In this document: positions 34,086 to 41,258 of the stretch, in pieces
Layout of the letters: each line of letters starts with the position of its first letter
Position numbering within the stretch: position 1 is the stretch's first letter
Source of the DNA: Anaerolineales bacterium UBA5797
GTDB taxonomy: Bacteria > Chloroflexota > Anaerolineae > Anaerolineales > Villigracilaceae
Assembly: GCA_002418205.1 (NCBI GenBank)
Contig: DIDP01000038.1
Coordinates: forward strand, 10,916 to 74,915
Direction of reading: 5' to 3'
DNA length: 64,000 nucleotides
Program-made: the position numbers and the translations under genes
The notes under the pieces: generated by a model
What the model saw: only the letters and a program-made list of their open reading frames with translations
The model's database searches: none
What the model was told of the DNA's origin: nothing

Positions 34086-35384
34086 ATGTCAGAACAAATC
34101 AATGCCTTTGAGTTGGCGCAGAAACAATTCGACCAGGTCGCCGAGATGCTCAAACTCGACCCCGGCGTGCGCGAAGTATTGCGCTGGCCCATGCGGGAAT
34201 ATTCCTTCCGCATCCCCGTCCGCATGGATGATGGATCCGTGCGGGTCTTCCAGGGTTTTCGAGTACAACACAACGATGCCCGCGGACCCAACAAGGGCGG
34301 CATCCGCTTCCATCCCAACGAGACCTTCGACACGGTCCGCGCCCTCGCCACATGGATGACATGGAAGTGCGCGGTTGCCGACATCCCTCTGGGCGGCGGC
34401 AAAGGCGGTGTGATCTGTGATCCTTCGGCGCTTTCGTCGAACGAAAAGGAGCAGATCTGTCGCGGCTGGGTCGGCGCGATGTGGAAGAACATCGGACCGC
34501 GCAATGATGTCCCTGCGCCGGATGTTGGCACCACACCTCAAATGATGGGCTGGATGATGGACGAATACTCCCGCCTCGTCGGTCAATACACGCCTGGCGT
34601 GTTCACCGGCAAGCCCGTCGGCAGCGGCGGCTCCGAAGGCAGGACGGAAGCCACCGGTTACGGCGTCATCTATACCGTGCGCGAAGCGCTCAAGCATTTG
34701 AAGATCGACTCCACCAAGGCAGTCGCCGCCATCGAAGGTTTCGGCAACGTGGCGCAATATGCCGCCATCGGTTTCGTCGAAATGCTCGGCGGCACGGTCG
34801 CCTGTGTCTCCTGCTGGGACCGCCACGACAAGAAGGCATACACCTACAGCAAAAAGGGCGGCATCGATCCGCACTTCCTGCTCTCCATCACCGACCAGTA
34901 TGGAACGATCGACAAGAAGGCTGCCGAGAAGGAGGGCTATATCATCGAAGACGGCGAAGCATGGATCGCCAAGGAAGCCGATGTGCTCATCCCTGCCGCC
35001 ATCGAAGGTCACGTCAACGGTGAGACCGTGCAGAAGATGTCCAGCCGCGTCAAGGTCATTGCCGAAGGCGCCAACGGTCCCTGCACCATCGAAGCCGATA
35101 ACTTCTTCAAGGACAACAAGATCTTCAACATCCCCGACTTCCTGTGCAATGCCGGCGGCGTCACCACCTCCTACTTCGAACAGGTGCAGAACGACGCCAA
35201 CTACTACTGGGAGAAGGAAGCCGTCCTGCGCCGCCTCGATACCAAGATGACCTCCGCCTTCAACGCCGTGCTCGAAACCAGCGAGAAGGAAGGCGTTTAC
35301 ATGCGCGACGCGGCTTATATGGTCGCCATCTCGCGCGTCGTCAAAGCCATGGAACTGCGCGGCTGGCTCAACGCCACCTGGTAG
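34086..35384 (+). CDS. gdhA: Glutamate dehydrogenase
   Basis: 432 aa. It interconverts glutamate and 2-oxoglutarate plus ammonium. VRVFQGFRVQHNDARGPNKGGIRFHP is the substrate-side signature. MTWKCAVADIPLGGGKGGV holds the catalytic Lys. DVGTTPQMMGWMMDEYS and the Rossmann part AAIEGFGNVAQYAAIGFVEMLGGTVACVS follow, then EGANGPCTIEAD and FLCNAGGVTTSYFEQVQN. Length fits the hexameric ~430-aa (class II) enzymes of archaea and Gram-positives. ATG at 34086 has AGGAGAA six bases upstream. It has its own promoter, a leader hairpin and a terminator. Confidence 0.96.
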   Translation: MSEQINAFELAQKQFDQVAEMLKLDPGVREVLRWPMREYSFRIPVRMDDGSVRVFQGFRVQHNDARGPNKGGIRFHPNETFDTVRALATWMTWKCAVADIPLGGGKGGVICDPSALSSNEKEQICRGWVGAMWKNIGPRNDVPAPDVGTTPQMMGWMMDEYSRLVGQYTPGVFTGKPVGSGGSEGRTEATGYGVIYTVREALKHLKIDSTKAVAAIEGFGNVAQYAAIGFVEMLGGTVACVSCWDRHDKKAYTYSKKGGIDPHFLLSITDQYGTIDKKAAEKEGYIIEDGEAWIAKEADVLIPAAIEGHVNGETVQKMSSRVKVIAEGANGPCTIEADNFFKDNKIFNIPDFLCNAGGVTTSYFEQVQNDANYYWEKEAVLRRLDTKMTSAFNAVLETSEKEGVYMRDAAYMVAISRVVKAMELRGWLNATW

Positions 35385-35407
35385 ACCAAACGATCAATTG
35401 AAAAACG

Positions 35408-35438
35408 AGACGCGCCCGCGAGGACGCGTCTTTTTTTT
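35408..35438 (+). terminator. Terminator of gdhA
   Basis: AGACGCG/CGCGTCT with a 10-nt loop is followed by T7 on the + strand, 24 bp after the gdhA stop. Confidence 0.85.
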
Positions 35439-35500
35439 ATTGGACTTGCGCTTCATTCCCCATTTCAAATTGATCCCGTTATAAACGGCAGATTCTTCCC

Positions 35501-36355
35501 CTACGCCTTCGCGCGGCTGGAGACCGCCAATGCGATGCCTCCCAATATCAACACACCCGCGATCAAAAGTCTGACCGACACAGTTTCTGATAAAAATACG
35601 ATCCCGCCCCATGCCGCAAGCACTGGCACGGATAGTTGTACGGTCGCGGCGCGTGTGGCTGTCAATCCGCGCAGGGCAGCGTACCAGATCACATACCCCA
35701 CGCCGGAGGATATTGCCCCGGAGATCGTCGCATACAAAATGCCATTTGCCGATACATGAACATTCCTGCTCGAGACCAACAGGACCAGAAGGATCATGGG
35801 GACCGCAAATGCAAAGTTTCCCGCGGTATCCCCAAGCGGATCCTGTGAACCGCGTCCGCGGATCGAATAGAGGCCCCATGCGATGCCTGCGATTGTCATC
35901 AGTGCAGAACCGAGCGGCGAGGGCGCCGTGAGACCCGGAAAGACCAGATATACAAGTCCGCCTGAGGCAAGTAATAAGCCGACCCACTCGAGGAGATGAG
36001 GGCGCTCACCGCTCCTCAGGGCGATGACGATCATGGTGATCTGCACACTTCCAAAGAGGATCAACGCACCGGTGCCGGCGCTTAAACTTAGATAGGCGAA
36101 TGAAAATGTAATGGCATACAGGAATAAAAACGCGGCAGAGATCCAACTGCCGCGCAGGGCGGGATGTCCATTTTTTCTTTGCAGTGTCGCGAGCGCGAAC
36201 AGCACGACCGCGCCCGATGTGAGCCGGACCGTTGTGTAGCTTGCCGCATCGATGGCACCCTGTCCCAACGCGAGCCGGTTCAATACCGAATTGGATGCGA
36301 AGGCGATCATCGCAAGCGTTGTCAGCAGGACGACCTGCAGGGAGGACGGTTTCAC
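35501..36355 (-). CDS. EamA/DMT-family transporter
   Basis: 284 aa with about ten hydrophobic helices in two homologous halves of five. The first half is VVLLTTLAMIAFASNSVLNRLALGQGAIDAASYTTVRLTSGAVVLFAL, and the second begins SALMTIAGIAWGLYSIRGRG. The EamA pattern SGVGYVIWYAALRGLTATRAATVQLSVPVLAAWGGIVFLSETVSVRLLIAGVLILGGIAL is clear. These carriers export metabolites or amino acids; the substrate is unknown. Its start overlaps the cupin stop (ATGA), making it the last gene of the four-gene rhodanese-VOC-cupin-EamA operon. Confidence 0.92.
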   Translation of the reverse strand: MKPSSLQVVLLTTLAMIAFASNSVLNRLALGQGAIDAASYTTVRLTSGAVVLFALATLQRKNGHPALRGSWISAAFLFLYAITFSFAYLSLSAGTGALILFGSVQITMIVIALRSGERPHLLEWVGLLLASGGLVYLVFPGLTAPSPLGSALMTIAGIAWGLYSIRGRGSQDPLGDTAGNFAFAVPMILLVLLVSSRNVHVSANGILYATISGAISSGVGYVIWYAALRGLTATRAATVQLSVPVLAAWGGIVFLSETVSVRLLIAGVLILGGIALAVSSRAKA

Positions 36356-36663
36356 TTGTGTGCTTCCAGGCAGACGACTCCCTGTGCGCCAACCACCGCA
36401 TCATGGACAATGCCTGAAGGCAGGTCAAGCCGGTCGCCTGCCTTCAGGGTGAGCTTTTGTCCCAGGTCGGGTAGTCCAAACGTGATCGAGCCGCGCACAA
36501 CATAGATGACCTTGTCGTAGGTGTGCATGTGTGCCTGATAGACATCATGCGGTCCGTTTGACCATTGATAGGGATCCAAGCCTTCGTCCGCGCAGAGTTG
36601 CCGCAGCGTGGATTCGGTCGGTGAAACGGAGGCAGGCCAGGGGGTGACTTGAGGCGTGTTCAT
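36352..36663 (-). CDS. Single-domain cupin protein
   Basis: 103 aa. A small beta-barrel cupin: QAHMHTYDKVIYVVRGSITFGLPD is motif 1 with two His and a Lys/Asp, and LKAGDRLDLPSGIVHDAVVGAQGVVCLEAHK is motif 2 with the C-terminal His. The metal set is nearly complete, so it may bind a metal, but no reaction can be assigned. It overlaps its neighbours by 4 bp on both sides. Residues 1-35 (ESTLRQLCADEGLDPYQWSNGPHDVY) form a short helical lead. Confidence 0.85.
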   Translation of the reverse strand: MNTPQVTPWPASVSPTESTLRQLCADEGLDPYQWSNGPHDVYQAHMHTYDKVIYVVRGSITFGLPDLGQKLTLKAGDRLDLPSGIVHDAVVGAQGVVCLEAHK

Positions 36664-37025
36664 AGCTTTTGCATCAACTCGATTCTATTTCCAAATGGAT
36701 CGAAAACATGGGCGCGCCTGTATCCATCCAGCGGAGGCTGGGAGGTGTCGATCTCATATCCCACCGTTTGAACTTTGGAGATCAATGCATCGAGGTCGTC
36801 CACGAGGAATGCGGGATGCGCCTTGCGCGCGGGGCGGAAATCCGTTTCGACGCCGAGATGGAGTTGAACGTTTTCCGATTGGAACCATGCGCCGCCGCGT
36901 TTGGCAAGTTCGGGCGGTTTTGGAATTTCTGTGAAGCCGAGGATATTGGTGTAAAACGCGCGGGCTTTTTCCTCCTCGCCTGCGGGCATGGCGATTTGGA
37001 TGTGATCGATGCCAATGATCTTCAT
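36660..37025 (-). CDS. VOC-family (glyoxalase-fold) protein
   Basis: 121 aa with two beta-alpha-beta-beta-beta repeats. IIGIDHIQIAMPAGEEEKARAFYTNILGFTEI carries the first metal-site His, VQLHLGVETDF the second strand set, and RAHVFDPFGNRIELMQ the C-terminal Glu. KAHPAFLVDDLDALISKVQ begins the second half. It resembles glyoxalase and bleomycin-resistance superfamily members; the substrate is unknown. ATG at 37025 overlaps the rhodanese stop (ATGA), which fixes both ends. Confidence 0.9.
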   Translation of the reverse strand: MKIIGIDHIQIAMPAGEEEKARAFYTNILGFTEIPKPPELAKRGGAWFQSENVQLHLGVETDFRPARKAHPAFLVDDLDALISKVQTVGYEIDTSQPPLDGYRRAHVFDPFGNRIELMQKL

Positions 37026-37495
37026 GGCTCGATCGGGTAGCCTGCCTCGACCCAGGCTTGATAGCCGCCAAGGATGGGTGTGACCCTGGAATATCCGTTG
37101 TGCAACATGATGAACGCCGCACGGGCGCTCGTGTGTTCGTTTTGTCAGGTGCAGTAGGTGATGATCCACTGGTCTTTGGCGAGGCTCAATCCAGATGGAT
37201 TCGTTTCGATCTCACCAAGCGGGATGTTGAGCGCACCCGGGATGTGACTGATCTCAAAAGCCTGCCTGCTGCGCACATCCACCACGACCGCCTCACCGTT
37301 GTCCAACGCGGCTTTGGCGTCCTCGAGCGTCACGCGCGGGACTTCGGCTTCAGTTGAAGGCAGATTGCTGCTGGTTGTTGCTTCGATTTCCTGGGTCGGT
37401 GCCTCGCCCGGGTTTTGTGACGTTTGAAACGCGTTGCACGAAAGTATTGCAAAGATCAAAATGGAGATCAAGAGAAGGAGTTTTGTTTTTTGCAT
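37022..37495 (-). CDS. Selenocysteine-containing rhodanese-like lipoprotein (in-frame TGA at active site)
   Basis: 157 residues if the TGA at 37145-37147 is selenocysteine. Residues 1-20 are a lipoprotein signal (LLLLISILIFAILSC, Cys20), then a Thr/Glu-rich linker. The rhodanese domain follows from about residue 50: VTLEDAKAALDNGEAVVVDVRSRQAFEISHIPGALNIPL. Its active-site loop reads IITYC115-T-U117-QNEHTSARAA; relatives have YC(S/A/T)CPNE with cysteine at the U position. The frame continues with FIMLHNGYSRVTPILGGYQAWVEAGYPIEP to a true TGA that overlaps the next start codon. A SECIS-like stem-loop lies at 37112-37130. ATG at 37495 gives a clean signal peptide; an in-frame upstream start does not. 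Probable role: envelope sulfur or selenium transfer. Without Sec insertion the product would lack the end of its catalytic domain. Confidence 0.86.
37112..37130 (-). promoter_or_regulatory. Candidate bacterial SECIS element of the rhodanese gene
   Basis: On the - strand GAGCGCC pairs with GGCGUUC (7 bp, one G-U) around the loop CGUGC. The loop starts 21 nt after the UGA and its second base is G followed by U, matching the bacterial SECIS model. The stem is shorter than in the thioredoxin gene and weaker at its base. Confidence 0.68.
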
Positions 37496-37513
37496 TTGGT
37501 TCTTTAAAATATT

Positions 37514-37545
37514 TGCAGAGGCACAGCAAACTGTGCCTCTGCAAT
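37514..37545 (-). terminator. Terminator-like hairpin after pepF
   Basis: A perfect 14-bp stem TTGCAGAGGCACAG/CTGTGCCTCTGCAA has the loop CAAA. It follows the pepF stop by 6 bp on the - strand and precedes the rhodanese start by 18 bp. The tract after it is ATATTTTAAAG, so termination may be partial. A related hairpin is at 59409-59434. Confidence 0.65.
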
Positions 37546-37551
37546 AGAAGT

Positions 37552-39354
37552 CTATAACTCGCAATAGCGGTCGATCTGACTGCCGATGATGGCAAGGCTG
37601 TCGTCCCAGAACTTGCGTTTGGTGATGTCGATGCCGAAGCGTCTGGCAAGTTTTGCGGCGGTCTCTTCGCCGGTGGAGGCGAGCAGGTGCTTGTAATCCT
37701 CCACGAATGACTCGCCGCGCTGCTGGTAGATGGCATACAGACCGGTCGCGAACAACAGGCCGAACGCGTATGGGTAGTTATAGAACGAAAGACCGGCTGA
37801 GTAATAATGCGGTTTCCAGGTCCACATGAACTTTTGCAGATAGCGTTCATCGAGCCCGTCGCCGTAGGTCTCCTTCTGGGCGCGTTCCATGATCTCGCAG
37901 AAATCGTCCGCGGAGAGTTCGGCTTTTTCGCGGCGCTCGAAGACTTCCTTCTCGAACAGGTAGCGGGAATAGATGTCGACCACCACCTGACTCGCCCCCT
38001 GGATCTGCGCCTCGAGCACTGCCAGTTCCTCCTGCGGGTCCTTCGCCGTGGCGAGCACCGCCTGCGTGACGATGGTCTCGCACATGGTGGAGGCGGTCTC
38101 TGCAAGGGTCATCGGTGTCAACTGTTGCAGGATGGTCTTGCCCGCCTGATAGGCGCATTCGTTGTGGAAGGCATGACCCAATTCGTGTGCCAGTGTGCTG
38201 ACCTGATCGAACGAGCCATCGAAGTTTGCCAGGATGCGACTTTCCTTCACGCCCTGCACTTCCATACAGAAGGCGCCGCCGCGTTTGCCATCGCGTTGTT
38301 CGGCGTCGATCCAGTTGTTATCGAAGGCGCGTCTGGCGAACGCCGCTAGGTCTGGCGAGAATTTGCCAAAGTTCTCGAGGATGAAATCGCGTGCCTCCTC
38401 GAACGAATACACCTTGTCCGTTTTGCCCATCGGGGCATAGATATCCCACCAGGCGAGTCTTTCCTTGCCCAGTTTCTTCGCCTTGTCTTTGAAATACCTG
38501 CGGAACATCGGGAACGAATCCTTCATGGCGGCAAGCATCGCCTCGAGGGTCTTGCGGTCCATGCGGGCTGCCTCCAATGAGGAATGGATGGCATCCTTGC
38601 GTCCCCGTTTTTTATTCAGGGTAATCGCTTCGCCCTTGACCCCGTTCAGACATGCCGCCAGGGTTTCCTTCACATCATCCCAGGCTTTGTTCTCCGCCTC
38701 GTAACCGCGGCGGCGCGTGGCTTCGTCGGGATGCGAGCGCAGGTTGATCAGCGCGGGCATGGGCATCTTTTCCACTTTGCCGCCCAGTTCAAAGTCCACC
38801 GAAAGCTGCGAGGTGACCGTCCCCTGGAGCTTGCCGAAGGCATTGCCTCCGCTCAGGGACAATTCCGCTGCGAGCGCCTCCTCCGCCTCGCTCATCAAAT
38901 ATTTGCTTTGTTGGGCGGCTTCCTTCAACATGAAGGCATGTGTAGCGGCAGACTTGTTGCGGGCAATGACCTTGTCCAGTTTTGGCGCGACCCTTCCGAG
39001 CCAGGCTTTGAACTGGGTCATCAATTTGTCCATGGGCAGGCTGGCCTGCTCGAACTCGGAGAGGGTCTTCATCGCCAGTTTGTCGCGTGAATTGGTGGTG
39101 ACGTAGGAATAGATGAACGGCACGATGGTGGCGGAGAGCGTCTGGATCGAATTGATCTGATCGATGGCTTTCCCGACCAGCGGAGCCAATTCGCCGGCTT
39201 TGGTCTTCGCATCAGTCTTGCTGAGTTTGTTCTTGAAGAATTTTTCCAGCGCGGCGACCTGCTTTTTATAGTCGGCGAGGGCGGCTTGGAATTCCTTCGA
39301 TTCAAGGGATGGATACACGTTGGAAAGATCCCAATGTGGTGCAGAGATGGTCAT
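37552..39354 (-). CDS. pepF: Oligoendopeptidase F family metallopeptidase
   Basis: 600 aa, an M3-family zinc peptidase. The catalytic motif is LAHELGHAFHNECAY (HExxH with the downstream Glu region TMCETIVTQ). The N-terminal ~180 residues form the PepF lid (WDLSNVYPSLESKEFQAALADYKKQVAALEKFF), and KRGGAFC and KPHYYSAGLSFYNYPYAFGLLFATGLYAIY are the substrate-side conserved stretches. It cleaves short peptides in the cytosol; no signal peptide is seen. A hairpin separates it from the rhodanese operon downstream. Length is normal for the family. Confidence 0.95.
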   Translation of the reverse strand: MTISAPHWDLSNVYPSLESKEFQAALADYKKQVAALEKFFKNKLSKTDAKTKAGELAPLVGKAIDQINSIQTLSATIVPFIYSYVTTNSRDKLAMKTLSEFEQASLPMDKLMTQFKAWLGRVAPKLDKVIARNKSAATHAFMLKEAAQQSKYLMSEAEEALAAELSLSGGNAFGKLQGTVTSQLSVDFELGGKVEKMPMPALINLRSHPDEATRRRGYEAENKAWDDVKETLAACLNGVKGEAITLNKKRGRKDAIHSSLEAARMDRKTLEAMLAAMKDSFPMFRRYFKDKAKKLGKERLAWWDIYAPMGKTDKVYSFEEARDFILENFGKFSPDLAAFARRAFDNNWIDAEQRDGKRGGAFCMEVQGVKESRILANFDGSFDQVSTLAHELGHAFHNECAYQAGKTILQQLTPMTLAETASTMCETIVTQAVLATAKDPQEELAVLEAQIQGASQVVVDIYSRYLFEKEVFERREKAELSADDFCEIMERAQKETYGDGLDERYLQKFMWTWKPHYYSAGLSFYNYPYAFGLLFATGLYAIYQQRGESFVEDYKHLLASTGEETAAKLARRFGIDITKRKFWDDSLAIIGSQIDRYCEL

Positions 39355-39433
39355 TTAGACTCCTTAAGGAAAATGAAGTACGGTAAGTATATCAAATTCA
39401 ACATTTGGCGTCCCCCCACGCAAGAAGGGTCTC

Positions 39434-41098
39434 TCAGCGGCAGATGAACGTTGGGACCTTCGATTCCCTCAGCATGTAATCCAGCATGCTGCCAACGAAA
39501 ACCTGCTGTAATACCGAACCGCCGTGACTGCCCATCAGCACCAGGTCAACATCCCGTTCCTCAGCCGTATCCTTCAAGGAATCCATTGCGCCGTGTTCGC
39601 TGACGATATATTCCGCCTCCACCTCGTGGATCTCGAGATAGCGGTGTACATACTCCTGCACGTCCGCCCGAAGTCTTGATCCATCGAGCGCAGTGAACAC
39701 GATCAGTTCGGTCTTCCACATCTCCGCGAGATAGGTCGCAACGAACAACGCCTCCTTGGAACGGTCCGTGCCATCGTAAGCCAGCAGTGCGCGCTTGCAC
39801 CGACTGGCGCGCTGCGGAACCGTCAGCAATGGGCGTGATGATCTTTCGATGATCGTGCGGAACGGAGACTGCAGGGCGGATATCCCCCTGCCCGGCGGAT
39901 TCATGATCTTGACGACGACCAGATCGGTCAAGGACGCGCGCGTGCCGATCCTATCGGTCACATCGCCGATATCGATGACAAGGCTTCCCTCGACCCCCGC
40001 CTCTTTGCAGGTCATATCGAAGCGTTCCTTGATGCCTTTTGCATCTGCGCTCTCCGCATCGTATTTCGTATCCACGATATGCAAGCCATGTAATTTGGCA
40101 TTTTCATGTTGTGCGATGATGATCGCCTGGTCGAGCGCGTCCCAGCTCTCGCTAAAGCCGCTCAACGGCACCAGGATATCCGCGAAGAGATGATCGGTGT
40201 AACGCGTGACGGTCCGGGCTCTGCGCCAGCTCCCCGGTTCGGACTTGACGCTTCTTTCGAGGATTAGGTCTGTTGCCGTTATGTCAGATTGGATCTCCCA
40301 CCCAAGCTCCTGCTCCAGTTCGGCGCGGTTCTCCGAGATCCAAATGTATAGGTCTGTGATGGTGCGGTCCGGGAACCAGTGCAATAAGCCGCGGTCACGG
40401 ATGGTTTCAGCGAGGGGAATGTAAATGTTGTCGTACCAGGTTTCCACCGCGTCCTGAAATGAGCTGGCACCCTTCCGTTCCTTGTCCAGCAGACATTCCT
40501 GAGCACAAATCTGTTCCAGCATCTTTTCATATTGACCGGGGATCGTCACGGTCAGGTCAACGTTGGGGCGTAGATCCATGATGCCTGTTGTATTGAGAAA
40601 CTCGGCATACTCCGCCTTGACGATCAGATCGTCGGGCCGAATATCCGGCGTAAGTTTTATACTGGTCCTCACTTCGATCACGCGTGCCTCGATGGCATTG
40701 TAGCCCTCCTGCCGTGCAATCGATACGCGATGGTTTCCGTCAATGACGAAATAGACTTCGCCCACTTTGTATACTTCGATCGGAGGCAGACCCGCCCCCT
40801 CCTGCATCGCAGCCTTGACGCGCGCCCAGCGTTCCTGGTCGCCAGCGCGGCGTGGCAGGAAGGTGCGCGTGAATTCCGTATAACGTCCCACACTGCCGAC
40901 AATGGCATCGAGCGGAATTTGTTGCATGCCGCGTTCGGTTCTGATACGGAGCTTGAGCTTCTCTGCCACTTCATCGTAGGAAAGCAGTTTGGTCGATTTG
41001 CCGGTTATGCGCGCCAGGATTTCCTGCACCGCACCGCGTTGCAGCGCAGATTGGAAATCTTGGATTGCCATTTGAAGCCTATACTGGTCGGGGGACAT
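39434..41098 (-). CDS. ParB-like nuclease-fold domain fused to two universal stress domains
   Basis: 554 aa. Residues 60-155 are ParB/Srx-like: GMQQIPLDAIVGSVGRYTEFTRTFLP, LPPIEVYKVGEVYFVIDGNHRVSIARQEGYNAIEARVIE, where GNHR is the ParB-like signature. Residues 205-265 include AVETWYDNIYIPLAETIRDRGLLHWFPDRTITDLYIWISENRAELEQELGWE, a segment I associate with DUF4032-type proteins. Two UspA-like domains follow (DHLFADILVPLSGFSESWDALDQAIIIAQ; KRALLAYDGTDRSKEALFVATYLAEMWKTELIVF, ending VDLVLMGSHGGSVLQQVFVGSMLDYMLR). The second has the GSHGG-x9-GS nucleotide motif. The combination suggests stress-responsive nucleotide sensing linked to a ParB-fold activity. GGAGGAATAA precedes the ATG. Confidence 0.85.
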   Translation of the reverse strand: MSPDQYRLQMAIQDFQSALQRGAVQEILARITGKSTKLLSYDEVAEKLKLRIRTERGMQQIPLDAIVGSVGRYTEFTRTFLPRRAGDQERWARVKAAMQEGAGLPPIEVYKVGEVYFVIDGNHRVSIARQEGYNAIEARVIEVRTSIKLTPDIRPDDLIVKAEYAEFLNTTGIMDLRPNVDLTVTIPGQYEKMLEQICAQECLLDKERKGASSFQDAVETWYDNIYIPLAETIRDRGLLHWFPDRTITDLYIWISENRAELEQELGWEIQSDITATDLILERSVKSEPGSWRRARTVTRYTDHLFADILVPLSGFSESWDALDQAIIIAQHENAKLHGLHIVDTKYDAESADAKGIKERFDMTCKEAGVEGSLVIDIGDVTDRIGTRASLTDLVVVKIMNPPGRGISALQSPFRTIIERSSRPLLTVPQRASRCKRALLAYDGTDRSKEALFVATYLAEMWKTELIVFTALDGSRLRADVQEYVHRYLEIHEVEAEYIVSEHGAMDSLKDTAEERDVDLVLMGSHGGSVLQQVFVGSMLDYMLRESKVPTFICR

Positions 41099-41141
41099 TT
41101 ATTCCTCCAGCACGTGGGATAGTGTCTGTTCGAACATAACA

Positions 41142-41246
41142 TAAAATCTTGTGCTGTAGCACCAAATGAGCAGGCATTTTGTCAGGATTATCCTGCGCGA
41201 GTCTGGTTGAGCCTTCGATATAGGTAAAAAGGAAAATAATAATGCC
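41142..41246 (-). pseudogene. Remnant of a class III nucleotide cyclase N-terminus
   Basis: Thirty-five codons without a stop (G-III-FLFTYIEGSTRLAQ ... DNPDKMPAHLVLQHKIL) align without gaps to the start of the intact cyclase (G-TVT-FLFTDIEGSTKLAQ ... HPDKWESLRARHHTIL). The metal-binding Asp is Tyr here and there is no start codon. It lies 12 bp past the end of the intact gene, in the same direction. It is best read as what is left of a tandem duplicate after deletion. Confidence 0.75.
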
Positions 41247-41258
41247 GTAGAAAAAGAA

